Shown: positions 53,207-62,455 of the stretch, piece after piece
Layout: every line of letters begins with the position of its first letter
Position numbering within the stretch: the stretch's first letter is position 1
Assembly: GCA_035529895.1 (NCBI GenBank)
Contig: DATKVV010000041.1
Location: 1 to 64,000 of the forward strand
DNA length: 64,000 bases
Source of the DNA: JAUWKC01 sp035529895
GTDB lineage: Bacteria; Planctomycetota; Phycisphaerae; Sedimentisphaerales; Anaerobacaceae
Direction: 5' to 3'
Made by a program: the position numbers and the translations under genes
Notes under the pieces: model-generated
Databases searched by the model: none
What the model saw: the letters and a program-made list of their open reading frames with translations, nothing else
What the model was told of the DNA's origin: nothing

Positions 53207-54514
53207 TTACGCCTTCGGCAACCCGAAGCCTTTGCGGTAACGCTTGGTCAGGTACTTATTTGCTTCGGAGTCACCGATGAACCGTTCCTTGCCGGCATCG
53301 AACTTAAGTCTCCGGCCGACACGCATCGCAATATTAGCCAGGTGGCACAAAGTCGCCGAGTGGTGTCCAACTTCGACATCGGCGGTCAGGTCGCTTATCT
53401 TTCTGCTGCGCACCGCTTTGAGGAAGTTGCCCATGTGCGACCCGCGTCCCTTGCCGCCGCCGGCGATCTCCTGGCCGTCTTTGGAATAGGCTTTCCAGCC
53501 GCCCCGGCCGATGGATAACCAGCCATCATCGCAGTAGAAGATATTGCCGTTGTCGTGGCCCTCCTGTTTGTAGGGCGTCCACAGCCGCATTTCAAAAACC
53601 ACGTACCCTTCGTCATATTCGAACGTAGCCATCTGCGTGTCGGGCGTTTCGTGGTCGTCATCGTAGTACAACTGCCCGCCGCTGCAGGTAACCGCCTTGG
53701 GCAGTCCAACTCCCAGACCCCACCGGGCAATGTCAATCTGGTGGGCGCCGTCATTGCCGGTGTCGCCGGTGCCGTAGTCCCACCACCAATGCCACTGGTA
53801 GTGGTATCGGTTAAGGTTGAACGGTCTCTTCGGGGCCGGCCCGAGCCACAGGTCATAGTGGACGTGGGGTGGGGTCGGCTCGTCTTCTTTATGGCCTATT
53901 TTGCCGCGATGCTGGCAGTTGATGGCCTTGGCCAGCCTGCATTTGCCGAGCTTGCCCGATTTGACGTATTCTATCCCCTCGGCCACGCCTTCGGCGCTTC
54001 GCGACTGTGTCCCGTGCTGTACTATCCTGCCGTACTTGCGGGCCAGGTTCACCAGATAGCGTCCTTCCGCGATAGTGTGGCTCATCGGTTTCTCAACATA
54101 AACGTCTTTGCCGGCAAGCACGGCATGCGCCGCCACCGGCACGTGCTGGTGGTCGGGGGTGGCAATTGAAACGATGTCTATAGACTTGTCCTGTTCGAGC
54201 ATCTGACGATAATCGATATATGCGCCGACCTTTTCGTTGCGTTTCCTGAAATCCTCGACCCTGCCGTTCAGCACTTTTTCATCGATGTCACAAAGCGCTA
54301 CGACCCGCGCTCCTTCGGACTTATGGAACTCGCCCACGTGTCCGCCGCCCCGGCCTCTAAGGCCCACGACCGCTACCCGAAGCTCGTCGTTGGCGCCTCG
54401 GACCCGGGAGAACGGCGCTGGCTGACTGCGGGCGCCGGCGTATCGCGGGATGGCAAGCGCAACGCCCGCCGCTACTGAATTCTTCATAAAACTCCGCCGT
54501 GTAATGTCTTTCAT
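53207..54514 (-). CDS. Tat-exported Gfo/Idh/MocA oxidoreductase
   Basis: 435 residues. AAGGAGATTACGG precedes the ATG. Tat motif T-R-R-S-F-M-K-N; Rossmann V-A-V-V-G-L-R-G-R-G; V-Y-V-E-K-P-M-S-H; catalytic N-D-G-A-H-Q-I-D. Very similar in plan to the 38.5-kb protein (both have the E-R-F-I-G-D/S-S-E-A-N-K end). The last gene of the minus-strand cluster but separated from the GH29 gene by 164 bp with repeated motifs, so it may have its own promoter. Substrate unknown. Confidence 0.9.
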   Translation of the reverse strand: MKDITRRSFMKNSVAAGVALAIPRYAGARSQPAPFSRVRGANDELRVAVVGLRGRGGGHVGEFHKSEGARVVALCDIDEKVLNGRVEDFRKRNEKVGAYIDYRQMLEQDKSIDIVSIATPDHQHVPVAAHAVLAGKDVYVEKPMSHTIAEGRYLVNLARKYGRIVQHGTQSRSAEGVAEGIEYVKSGKLGKCRLAKAINCQHRGKIGHKEDEPTPPHVHYDLWLGPAPKRPFNLNRYHYQWHWWWDYGTGDTGNDGAHQIDIARWGLGVGLPKAVTCSGGQLYYDDDHETPDTQMATFEYDEGYVVFEMRLWTPYKQEGHDNGNIFYCDDGWLSIGRGGWKAYSKDGQEIAGGGKGRGSHMGNFLKAVRSRKISDLTADVEVGHHSATLCHLANIAMRVGRRLKFDAGKERFIGDSEANKYLTKRYRKGFGLPKA

Positions 54515-54572
54515 CCGTAATCTCCTTCAATAACCGTTAAGTTAAAAAACTGACCTATACCCGAAATTCTCG

Positions 54573-54656
54573 CGTATCATAACGTATCAGCACGTCAGGG
54601 TTAAGGGAAAATCTAAAAACCGTTTTGGCGGCCGGTAACTTCTGATACGTGCTGAT
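54573..54656. promoter_or_regulatory. repeated CGTATCA motifs, candidate operator
   Basis: CGTATCA occurs at 54573-54579 and again at 54583-54589 (10 bp apart, one helical turn), and inverted as TGATACG at 54643-54649. In addition ATCAGCACGT (54586-54595) and ACGTGCTGAT (54647-54656) are a perfect 10-bp inverted repeat. The block lies 60-140 bp before the oxidoreductase start, where an operator would be expected. No binding protein can be named. Confidence 0.4.
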
Positions 54657-54678
54657 TTATCCGTCGTCCCGCCGGCGC

Positions 54679-56172
54679 TTACCTGTTAAACACAACCTTA
54701 AAAGCGTACGCGTGCTCGCAGGGAGCTTTTTCCGGCACGGTGATTACAAGTCCGCCATCCTTCTGTTCCCATTGGAGCTTTCCTTTATGGCCGAGAAGCC
54801 TGACATCGGCGACCTTCCCGGATTTTTCGGCCAACGCCGAAGAAGAAACCTCCAAGCCCTTGCCGGCCTCCGGCCATTCGAGCGCAATCACATACACCAC
54901 GTCGCCCTTGCGGACAAAACGCAGGCTTCCCTCGCCGTATTTTACCCACGGCCTTGTGCCATAAATCGCTTCTCCGTTCACATCGAACCATTTGCCGATA
55001 TCCAGAAGGATTCGCTCCGTTTCGGCGTCCAGCGTCCCGTCCGCTTTAGGAGGAACGTTGAGCAGCATGTTTCCGTTCTTGCTGACGATGTCCACCATTT
55101 CATCAATAATCTCGTTGACGCTGCGATATTTGGCGCCCGCGTGATATCCCCACGGTCCAATTGAGGTGTCCGTCTGCCAGGGTTCGGCAAGAAGTTCTTT
55201 GGCTCTTCTTCTTTCCATATCGAGCGTGCAGATGCCGTCGACATAGATGCCGTGGTCCTTGAGATTCTTGATGGTCATGACGCACTCCTGTCTGCCGCCA
55301 TGCCATCGCATACTTTGATTGTAAAAGTGCGCCATCACCTCAAAGCCGGTCTTGCCGTTGTCGTCCCCCCGGAACGGAACGCACCCGTCAAAATATAGAA
55401 AATCCAGCTTGTAATTGTCAATCAGGTCCATAATCCTCAAAGCCCATTCCCTTCGCCAGTGCTCCGGCGGATTCTTGGGGTGCTTGCGGTTGGTATCTTC
55501 ATTGGGGTCGTGGTAGAAATCCCAGTACTTCGGATTGGCGCCGTCGTAGGGGACGCCCGCATAAGGGCCGGATTTGTCGGCGCCTTTGTTCACCTGAAAC
55601 CAGCTATAACTGCGCGCCAGGTGGGTTGTGCATCCAAATCGCAGCCCATGTTTAAGCGCCGCTTCTCGCCACATTCCTGTTATATCCTTTCGCGGTCCCA
55701 TGTTGACGGAGTTCCACTTGTGGTGCTTTGAGTCCCACAAATCGAAGTTGTCGTGATGCACCGCGCAAGGGGTGAAGTATTCTGCGCCGGCCTTTTTGAA
55801 AAGCGCCACGAGACGGTCGGGGTCGAACTTTTCGGCCTTCCACATCGGAATGAAATCCTTGTAGCCGAATTTCGACGGGTGGCCGTATCTCTCGACATGG
55901 TGCTTATATTCGGAGGTTCCTTCTATGTACATCTGTCTTGCGTACCACTCGCCGCGCTCGGCGACCGAATATACTCCCCAATGCAGGTAAATGCCGAATT
56001 TTGCGTCCCGAAACCATTCCGGACACTTGTAAGCTTTGAGCGATTCAACAGTAGGTTCGAACTTCTTCTGGGGGGCGGAAGCACAGTACGAACAAAATTG
56101 TAAGACAACGCAGCTTATGGCCAATGCAAGTGGTTGCAGTGCCCGCCCATGGTGATGAAACATCTTTTTCAT
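54679..56172 (-). CDS. secreted GH29-family alpha-L-fucosidase
   Basis: 497 residues with a signal peptide (core P-L-A-L-A-I-S-C-V-V-L). GH29 barrel: F-G-I-Y-L-H-W-G-V-Y-S (about 59-69), V-H-H-D-N-F-D-L-W (about 138-146), nucleophile Asp262 in L-D-F-L-Y-F-D-G. The C-terminal beta domain (about 400-497) ends in K-A-P-C-E-H-A-Y-A-F-K. Removes alpha-L-fucose from glycans. 17 bp after the upstream Gfo/Idh gene, so co-transcribed. Confidence 0.92.
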   Translation of the reverse strand: MKKMFHHHGRALQPLALAISCVVLQFCSYCASAPQKKFEPTVESLKAYKCPEWFRDAKFGIYLHWGVYSVAERGEWYARQMYIEGTSEYKHHVERYGHPSKFGYKDFIPMWKAEKFDPDRLVALFKKAGAEYFTPCAVHHDNFDLWDSKHHKWNSVNMGPRKDITGMWREAALKHGLRFGCTTHLARSYSWFQVNKGADKSGPYAGVPYDGANPKYWDFYHDPNEDTNRKHPKNPPEHWRREWALRIMDLIDNYKLDFLYFDGCVPFRGDDNGKTGFEVMAHFYNQSMRWHGGRQECVMTIKNLKDHGIYVDGICTLDMERRRAKELLAEPWQTDTSIGPWGYHAGAKYRSVNEIIDEMVDIVSKNGNMLLNVPPKADGTLDAETERILLDIGKWFDVNGEAIYGTRPWVKYGEGSLRFVRKGDVVYVIALEWPEAGKGLEVSSSALAEKSGKVADVRLLGHKGKLQWEQKDGGLVITVPEKAPCEHAYAFKVVFNR

Positions 56173-56189
56173 TGTAATAGACCTCCAAA

Positions 56190-57386
56190 CTAAATCAGAC
56201 TGAGGGGGTGGTCCCGATTCTTCAGCGGCAGCGTTGCCGGTGCTTTGAGCCGATGCGATTCATAAACCGCCATTATCATCTCCAGTGCCGCGCGCCCGTC
56301 GTACATGTTTCCTTGCGGCTGAGTATCGGTTTCTATGGCCCGTATCAGGTCCAGTGCGATTAGACGGTTGCCGCGAGGGATGTCTTCGACATCTTTGATA
56401 GGCTCGGGTTTTCCCAGACCTGCACTGCTTATCTGCTGCCACTGTGCTTTGCTGCGGCCCGGCTGCCATGTGGGGTCGTCGATAAACCACGACGTCTTTG
56501 GCTCTTTGCCGCCCTGGCCTATGGTGATAATTCCTTTGCTCCCGCAAAGCTGCAGCCCCCAGCGCTCGCCGATGCCGTGCTGTGCCCGATGTGAAGAAAA
56601 GTAACCCATCGCAAGCCCGCCAAAGCGGTACGTGGCATTTATCTGGTCGCCGGCAACCGGACCATACCCTTCTATACCCTCATGCACTTGGTTTTTCGTG
56701 ACAGGTTTTCCGTTCTCCCTCACTTCGGCGAAGCACCATTGCGCGTCGCCTGCAAAGAGCCGCATCAAATCCATCGTGTGAGTCCCAAGGCACAGAAGGT
56801 CAAAACCGGCCCCGCGTTTATCTTCTTTGCCCCTTCCGCGAAGCTCCAGTAAGTCGCCGAGTCTTCCCTGTGCGATAATCTCCTTTATCCGCTCCATCGT
56901 CGGGCTGTACCGCCTTTGATGGGCAATGGCAAGTTTGAGGTTCTTCTTTTCAAATGCAGCCACTATTTCGTCGGCCTCACGCAGCGTCCGGCACATCGGC
57001 TTTTCGAGGAATACGTGCGCCCCGACCTCGGCGCAGGCCAGCGTCATGTCCCGGTGACAATCTATCCAGCGAGGGGCGACGGAAACTATATCCGGTCGCT
57101 CTTTTTCGAGCATCTCGCGGTAGTCGGCGTATGCCTTTTTGGCCTTAAGTCTCTCGGTAGCTTCGACCCGTCCTTGTGCATCTTCATCGGCGACGGCAAC
57201 GACCTCCACCTTTTCGATGTCATTCCAGACCACATCAAGCCCGTGGCCGTAATTTCCGCGTCCCGTCCTTCCGATTACTGCGACACGATACTTTTGTGTT
57301 CTCGCAAAAGTGCGGGCCGGCAGAGCCAGCACGGCAGTTGCGGCCATTGAGCCTTTCACAAAATCCCGCCGGGTAATACCTTGCAT
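56190..57386 (-). CDS. Tat-exported Gfo/Idh/MocA oxidoreductase
   Basis: 398 residues. Tat motif T-R-R-D-F-V-K-G; the Rossmann loop is unusual (V-I-G-R-T-G-R-G-N-Y-G-H-G), V-F-L-E-K-P-M-C, and C-L-G-T-H-T-M-D in place of D-D-G-x-H-Q-x-D. A shorter family branch than the neighbours at 53-54 kb. Between the GH29 gene and the PmoA-like genes, so probably acting on a product of the same glycan. Confidence 0.87.
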   Translation of the reverse strand: MQGITRRDFVKGSMAATAVLALPARTFARTQKYRVAVIGRTGRGNYGHGLDVVWNDIEKVEVVAVADEDAQGRVEATERLKAKKAYADYREMLEKERPDIVSVAPRWIDCHRDMTLACAEVGAHVFLEKPMCRTLREADEIVAAFEKKNLKLAIAHQRRYSPTMERIKEIIAQGRLGDLLELRGRGKEDKRGAGFDLLCLGTHTMDLMRLFAGDAQWCFAEVRENGKPVTKNQVHEGIEGYGPVAGDQINATYRFGGLAMGYFSSHRAQHGIGERWGLQLCGSKGIITIGQGGKEPKTSWFIDDPTWQPGRSKAQWQQISSAGLGKPEPIKDVEDIPRGNRLIALDLIRAIETDTQPQGNMYDGRAALEMIMAVYESHRLKAPATLPLKNRDHPLSLI

Positions 57387-57470
57387 AATCCTTCTCTTGC
57401 CCTTTTACCTGGCAGACCAAGACAAATTCGGCCGCCTCACAAAAACGTCAATGCGTTCAAGTTCCGCAGG

Positions 57471-58487
57471 CTATTCTGCAAATTCCTTGAACCGTTCTTC
57501 AAGGTCCTCTTTGGTCTTGATTCCCTCGTATACAACCACCAGGAATCTGAAATGCGCCTTTTCGCCCTTTTTGAGCGTCAGTCGCAACGGAATGACAGGA
57601 TTCTTCTTGTATTTGCTCTGCCTCTGGAAGTCGCCCTGTCCAAGCGGGTTCGCTGAGAACAGGCCGTAATTTCTGACGTGCCAATAAGTGGGATAGTTTA
57701 TGCTCGCAGGATGGTTGAAAACCGCAACGCCGACGACTTTGCCGTCCTTAACTCCCTGCAAGACCATCCATCTTGCCCGCTTGCCCCATGCCTGCTTGGC
57801 CGTTACGTCACCGTTGGAGCTCATATAGACGCCGGTACCCTTGATTGATTCTTCGGGAGCCGGCTGACCGGGCTGCAGGAATTCTTTGGGCCCTTTTTCT
57901 CTGAGGCAATCCGCGACCCTGATTGCGAACACCCCTTCTTCGGTGTCTTCGAAAACAACCTTGTCAACCATTGCTGTCAAATCCAGTGAGAAATCAATCG
58001 CGTATTCGGACTCGCCGCCTCCTGCCAGGAACACCATCGTCCGCTCATCTTCGAGCACCACTTTTCCGCTTTTATCGACCCACTGGCTTGTGGTAACAAG
58101 TTTGCCGCTGTTTGTTCCACCGGTAATTTCCTTAATACCCCTGTGCCTGATTTGCGGCGGCGGTTCCACAGTGTTCCAGAACTTTGTGCCGTTGACGCCG
58201 TCAACCGTGAAGAAGATGCCGACGTGGTGCAGGTGGTCGTCGGTTCCGCCTTCGAGTTTGGTGAGCGGATATCGGCGAGTCACTTCGATTCCCGATGGCG
58301 TCCGGACCGGGACCAGCACCGGTTTTGGCGCCTGGTCTCCCCAAAGGTACGTCGTGAAAGGCTTGCCGTTGATTTGCACATCGACCTTGTTATCGCCTTT
58401 TATCAGTTCAACCTTTGCGCCGTCGACGCGGATTGCCAAAGGCCCAGCGAGTGAAAATACCACTGAAAGTAGAATCAGCTTTTTCAC
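57471..58487 (-). CDS. PmoA-like (DUF6807) secreted protein, copy 1
   Basis: 338 residues from a GTG at 58487, chosen because GGAG lies upstream and it gives a direct signal peptide (K-K-L-I-L-L-S-V-V-F-S-L-A-G); a longer frame to 58604 is unlikely. Family core: T-P-S-G-I-E-V-T-R-R-Y-P near 70, D-D-H-L-H-H-V-G-I-F-F near 88-98, and F-S-A-N-P-L-G-Q-G-D-F near the C-terminus. The domain is named after a wrong methane-oxygenase annotation; its true activity is unknown. The H-H-x-G pair could bind a metal or substrate. Confidence 0.82.
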   Translation of the reverse strand: MKKLILLSVVFSLAGPLAIRVDGAKVELIKGDNKVDVQINGKPFTTYLWGDQAPKPVLVPVRTPSGIEVTRRYPLTKLEGGTDDHLHHVGIFFTVDGVNGTKFWNTVEPPPQIRHRGIKEITGGTNSGKLVTTSQWVDKSGKVVLEDERTMVFLAGGGESEYAIDFSLDLTAMVDKVVFEDTEEGVFAIRVADCLREKGPKEFLQPGQPAPEESIKGTGVYMSSNGDVTAKQAWGKRARWMVLQGVKDGKVVGVAVFNHPASINYPTYWHVRNYGLFSANPLGQGDFQRQSKYKKNPVIPLRLTLKKGEKAHFRFLVVVYEGIKTKEDLEERFKEFAE

Positions 58488-58733
58488 AGAATCATCTCCA
58501 ATTATGGTTTCGATTTCGCCAATTTCATTATCTCTGCAGTTTTCACAAGAACCCGGCCGGATGGAATCGCTTCCGTCCAGCCGGAAACCAAAACAGATGG
58601 ACAAATATTAGCCGTTCTGATTGCAGGCAGCTACAATAGTTGCCGCAGATGCAACTGATAACGACGACCGGCAGCGGACGATTGTACCGCCTCGCACGGT
58701 AATACGAACGCCGTCGCCCACTCGTATCAGCGC

Positions 58734-59753
58734 CTATTCCTTTTTCCTGCTCTTCTTGCCTCTCTCGCCCACGGGTCTGATTTCCCTGCGATAAGCCTTG
58801 TACATGGCCTTGCGATTGACTTCCGTGCCTTTGGGGGCCGAATAGATGGCAACGCCGAAGCCAAGATGGAACTTCTCGCCTTTTTTGACGACCACTTCGC
58901 TGGGCTCCCCGCCGGCAACGCCTTTACGTCCGAAGGGGTTAGCTGCGATAAGACCGTAGTCTCGCGTGTGAAACCAGCTTTCGCGGAAATTCTTAGGGTC
59001 GGGCATTATGGTCATGCCAATCAGCGTGTCATCCATGACGCCGCTGTAATCACACCATTTGGACGCCTTGCCATACGCACCCTTTGCGCTCTTTAGCCCT
59101 TCGGCGTTGAGGATTTGGCCGCCGTAGCGTTCCTCAATCGGAGTCTGCACGCGAATACCCAGACCATACTCCTGGTCATCTCCGAAAACAAGGTCTTGGT
59201 CGTCGGACGAGATTGTGCTGTCGTAGATGAGCAGATAGTAGCCCGGACGGGCCAGGATGGTGTACTTGCAGATTTCGTGGGCGATTCTGTTTCCTGAAGA
59301 GTCTTTCGAGTCAAGGTAAAAATTGCTGACGGTAAAGGTGCCTTTTCCGGGGCCGCCTTCCGGCTTGCCGATGAACATTTCATGCTCGGTTTTTTTCTTC
59401 AGCCGCCAGTAATCGTTCTTGTTAATGCCGGCGAACGTCAGCCAGATGCCCGGATGGAAAGTGTTGTGATCCATAGAATCCTTGCCTTCGATGGGAGGAT
59501 AATTCCTGGTGACCTGGATTCCCGAAGGCGTCTTGACGTTGGCAAAAAAGGGCCTCGGAATCTCGCTTGTTCCGGTGTAGTACGTGGCGAAAGGCTTTCC
59601 ATTGATTGTGATCTCCAGACCGCTGGGCACATATTTGAAGGCCACCATCGGCCCATTGGCATCTACCTTGGCAGCCTCACAGGCGCCCGAGCACAGAAAA
59701 ACCGCCGGAACTGCGACCAAAAGCAACTTCGAACTGCGACCAATCGAACTCAT
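58734..59753 (-). CDS. PmoA-like (DUF6807) secreted protein, divergent copy 2
   Basis: 339 residues from the ATG at 59753 (AAGGGGAA before it). Signal peptide core L-L-L-V-A-V-P-A-V-F-L-C. The core is recognisable (T-P-S-G-I-Q-V-T-R-N-Y-P, then M-D-H-N-T-F-H-P-G-I-W-L), but the H-H-x-G of the other two copies is F-H-P-G, and N-P-L-G-Q-x-D-F is N-P-F-G-R-K-G-V. Ends in a Lys/Arg-rich tail. Gaps of about 250 bp on either side separate it from the other copies. Probably a different substrate or a non-catalytic role. Confidence 0.8.
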   Translation of the reverse strand: MSSIGRSSKLLLVAVPAVFLCSGACEAAKVDANGPMVAFKYVPSGLEITINGKPFATYYTGTSEIPRPFFANVKTPSGIQVTRNYPPIEGKDSMDHNTFHPGIWLTFAGINKNDYWRLKKKTEHEMFIGKPEGGPGKGTFTVSNFYLDSKDSSGNRIAHEICKYTILARPGYYLLIYDSTISSDDQDLVFGDDQEYGLGIRVQTPIEERYGGQILNAEGLKSAKGAYGKASKWCDYSGVMDDTLIGMTIMPDPKNFRESWFHTRDYGLIAANPFGRKGVAGGEPSEVVVKKGEKFHLGFGVAIYSAPKGTEVNRKAMYKAYRREIRPVGERGKKSRKKE

Positions 59754-60008
59754 TTTTTCCCCTTTCAAAAGAACACTACAATGCTCTGACTTTGACGTTC
59801 ACTTGTTAGTATTAAGACGTGCGGGCTGGCGGGTTTTATGCACAACCGTTCTGCTCCCCGCAATCTTACACAAATCAGACGCGTAATTGTATACGGAACT
59901 CTTTGATGTGTCCATCCTACGCACCGAAAATATGCCGCCGAAAGACCGATTATTTTGCCCAGTCGCCCCAGAATGCCTCATCAGGGCGAGCATTTTGGCC
60001 CCAGGCCT

Positions 60009-60977
60009 TTACTGTTTCACGGACCTCGCAAAGACCTTGAATCGGTCCTCGAGCTGCTCCTGCGTCCTCTGGCCTTCGTATATAATCAGCCGAAATCTGA
60101 AATGTGCTGTCTTGCCCGGTTCGAGTGTGAAATTGAGCGGTTTGGCGCTTTCCGGATTCTGTTTTTTTTCGAAATCGTACTGCCCCAGCGGATTGGCCGA
60201 AAACAGACCGTAACCCCTTGCGTGCCAGTAAGTTGGATAGTTTACGCTGCTCGGATGATAAAGAATTGCAATTCCAACTGTTTTGCCATCCTTTTCACCC
60301 TGAAGGCGGACCCATTGGGCGCGTTTGCCCCATACGTTTTTCTCCGTCTGGTCTCCGTTTGAGCTTAAATAGCTGCCGGTTCCTCCCTTTTCTCTCAACC
60401 AGTCGGCAGCTCGTATCGCAAACATTCCTTCCTTGGTGTCTTTGAAGACGACCTTTGCATCCTGTGCCGTCAGAGTTATATCGAAATCGATAGCGTATTC
60501 GTCTTTGCCGGGCAGAAAGGCCATACATCTTTTTTCCTCCAACAGCACTTGGCCGTTCTTGCCTATCCAATGCATTACGGTTGAAAGCATGCCCTTGCCG
60601 GTCTTTCCCTTCATTCTTGTTACCTCGATGTGTTTGATTTGTGGCGGCGAGGTTGTATTGTTCCAAAAGCCATTGTCATTGACCTTGTCGTAAGTAAAGA
60701 AAATACCCGTATGATGCGGATGGTCGGTGCTTTCTCCTTCGACTTTCGCGAAGGGGTAGCCTCGGTTAACGACAATCCCCGAAGGGGCACACACCGGGTA
60801 CAGAATCGGCTTGGTCAGTTCGTTTCCGTACATGTAGCTTGTGAAGTGTTCTTCGCCAATCATAATGTCGATTTTGCTGTCGCCTTTTAGAAACTCCACC
60901 TTTGGCCCCATGCCACAGCCGGCGGCAAATACCAAAGCGCCGGCCATCAAGCCAGGCAGATAACCTTTCTTCTTCAC
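60009..60977 (-). CDS. PmoA-like (DUF6807) lipoprotein, copy 3
   Basis: 322 residues from a GTG with AAGGAGAAATTTC before it. Lipoprotein signal ending F-A-A-G-C-G. Core motifs as in copy 1: A-P-S-G-I-V-V-N-R-G-Y-P, D-H-P-H-H-T-G-I-F-F and F-S-A-N-P-L-G-Q-Y-D-F. Lipidation here versus a plain signal peptide in copy 1 suggests different locations for related proteins. 15 bp after the Gfo/Idh lipoprotein gene. Confidence 0.83.
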   Translation of the reverse strand: MKKKGYLPGLMAGALVFAAGCGMGPKVEFLKGDSKIDIMIGEEHFTSYMYGNELTKPILYPVCAPSGIVVNRGYPFAKVEGESTDHPHHTGIFFTYDKVNDNGFWNNTTSPPQIKHIEVTRMKGKTGKGMLSTVMHWIGKNGQVLLEEKRCMAFLPGKDEYAIDFDITLTAQDAKVVFKDTKEGMFAIRAADWLREKGGTGSYLSSNGDQTEKNVWGKRAQWVRLQGEKDGKTVGIAILYHPSSVNYPTYWHARGYGLFSANPLGQYDFEKKQNPESAKPLNFTLEPGKTAHFRFRLIIYEGQRTQEQLEDRFKVFARSVKQ

Positions 60978-60992
60978 GAAATTTCTCCTTTA

Positions 60993-62387
60993 CTACTTTC
61001 CTGCTATTTCCAATGCCTTCGTTGTGATATAGTACTTGCTTCTCATATTTGACACTTCCCAGTCCGGCAGTTTCCCATCCACGAGGTATTTCAGGTATCT
61101 TTCGGTAACCTGCTGAAAGTGGGCCTCGTGCCCGACGCGATACTTGTCAGGTATCAGCACGTACCAGATGTTGCCCTCGGACTTAAGTTCGATGCCCGGG
61201 TACTTGCTTTGCAGTCCGGCTATCGCCTTTTCCATCGCCCGCCCCAGCTCATCCCTGCCTGAACCCGCTGCCTCCACGTATAACTCGGGCCGATAGTTTT
61301 GTTCCTTCCCCTGGCGGATGGATACGATGGCCTTGCTGCCTTTCATCATCGAATAATGGGTATCTTTCGCACCTTCCGGCGCCTGGAAATTCCAAGTCAC
61401 CGATACTCTCGCATGAATGCCTTTAACTGTGAAACTTATCTCGCCGTTGGCATAACAGGGAAGCACCCCTCTTTCATCCAGCTTTGTTTTCAGAAAGTCA
61501 GGAAAATCATCCAGTTGCGTTACTTTCTTATACTCTTGCCGCGTGATAAGGGTCGGCCATCTCTTACCCCTTTTTACCTCGATGTCTTTTCGGTAATCGA
61601 TGGCTTTATCCGGGAAGCACCCCCACATGACCAGGTCCACGAGGTGCGTTGTTACGTCCACAATCCCCTCGCCCTGCTGGCTTGTATCAAAATACCAGCC
61701 CGGCCGCTTGATAGGGTTGCCCGCCACGTACTTGAAGAAATGATGCACGCTTTCCTTTATCACCGCCGGGGCATCCACAGTCCCCTTTTCCAGCTCTCCG
61801 AAAACGTCCGTGTTGTGCACCAGCTCTTTTTGCAGAACAGTTGTAATCTCTGAGCGTTCCGTCATGATATCGTAAAGCAGTGCGCCGTTCTTCTGTGCCG
61901 ATGCAAAGGCCTCCTCCAGAAGCTGGAATCCCTTGCCATCGATGCACATCGGCTTGTCCGCCAGCACATTTAATCCTGCTTCCACACAAGCCTTGATGTA
62001 CTCAGCCTTTTTCCTGTTGTTGCCCGATATTACCACAACATTGCCCCGTTTATCTGTGAGCATCTTCTCCAGAAAATCCTCGCCAAAATACACGTTTTCC
62101 TGCCAGTTGGTCGGATTATCCGTTCGGTTGTTAAACCCCTCAATTTGGTTCAGGTGATTTTCAACATCCGGCCCCCTCGGAGCGTATACCTGTACTACCG
62201 GCGACACCTGCTCGTACATTGCTTTCTGCACGAGCGCTGCGTGAAAGTGTCCGGGGTCCAGGGTTATCAATCGTACTTCGTCTCTGGCCCCGGTGAATTT
62301 CTTCCCGGGCGTTTCCTTTTTGGCACAGGAAAGCGGCATTGTTATCAAACAAGCTGCCATCCCCGCTAAAAGAAGTCTTTTGACCAT
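60993..62387 (-). CDS. Gfo/Idh-like oxidoreductase lipoprotein with Oxidoreduct_C-type end
   Basis: 464 residues from the ATG at 62387 (AAGGATTTGGCA before it). Signal ending M-P-L-S-C (lipoprotein). Instead of the usual G-x-G-x-x-G the N-terminus reads L-D-P-G-H-F-H-A-A-L-V-Q. The E-K-P motif is D-K-P (V-L-A-D-K-P-M-C), and the catalytic region is D-V-T-T-H-L-V-D. This matches the subfamily with a 'putative oxidoreductase C-terminal' domain. Cofactor use is uncertain because the dinucleotide loop is changed. Co-transcribed with PmoA copy 3. Confidence 0.8.
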   Translation of the reverse strand: MVKRLLLAGMAACLITMPLSCAKKETPGKKFTGARDEVRLITLDPGHFHAALVQKAMYEQVSPVVQVYAPRGPDVENHLNQIEGFNNRTDNPTNWQENVYFGEDFLEKMLTDKRGNVVVISGNNRKKAEYIKACVEAGLNVLADKPMCIDGKGFQLLEEAFASAQKNGALLYDIMTERSEITTVLQKELVHNTDVFGELEKGTVDAPAVIKESVHHFFKYVAGNPIKRPGWYFDTSQQGEGIVDVTTHLVDLVMWGCFPDKAIDYRKDIEVKRGKRWPTLITRQEYKKVTQLDDFPDFLKTKLDERGVLPCYANGEISFTVKGIHARVSVTWNFQAPEGAKDTHYSMMKGSKAIVSIRQGKEQNYRPELYVEAAGSGRDELGRAMEKAIAGLQSKYPGIELKSEGNIWYVLIPDKYRVGHEAHFQQVTERYLKYLVDGKLPDWEVSNMRSKYYITTKALEIAGK

Positions 62388-62455
62388 TGCCAAATCCTTT
62401 CTCTGAGATTCACATATCGTTTTTTCTTGCCGGCCCGCTGGTCCGACTTACGCCT

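Noticed and set aside
57471..60977. Methane monooxygenase function for the PmoA-like proteins
   Set aside because: The name comes from a misleading family label; no membrane helices, copper ligands or PmoB/PmoC partners are present.
61148..61160. GTATCAGCACGT, identical to part of the 54.6-kb motif
   Set aside because: Falls within conserved codons of the Gfo/Idh lipoprotein (V-L-I-P), so a chance match is likely.
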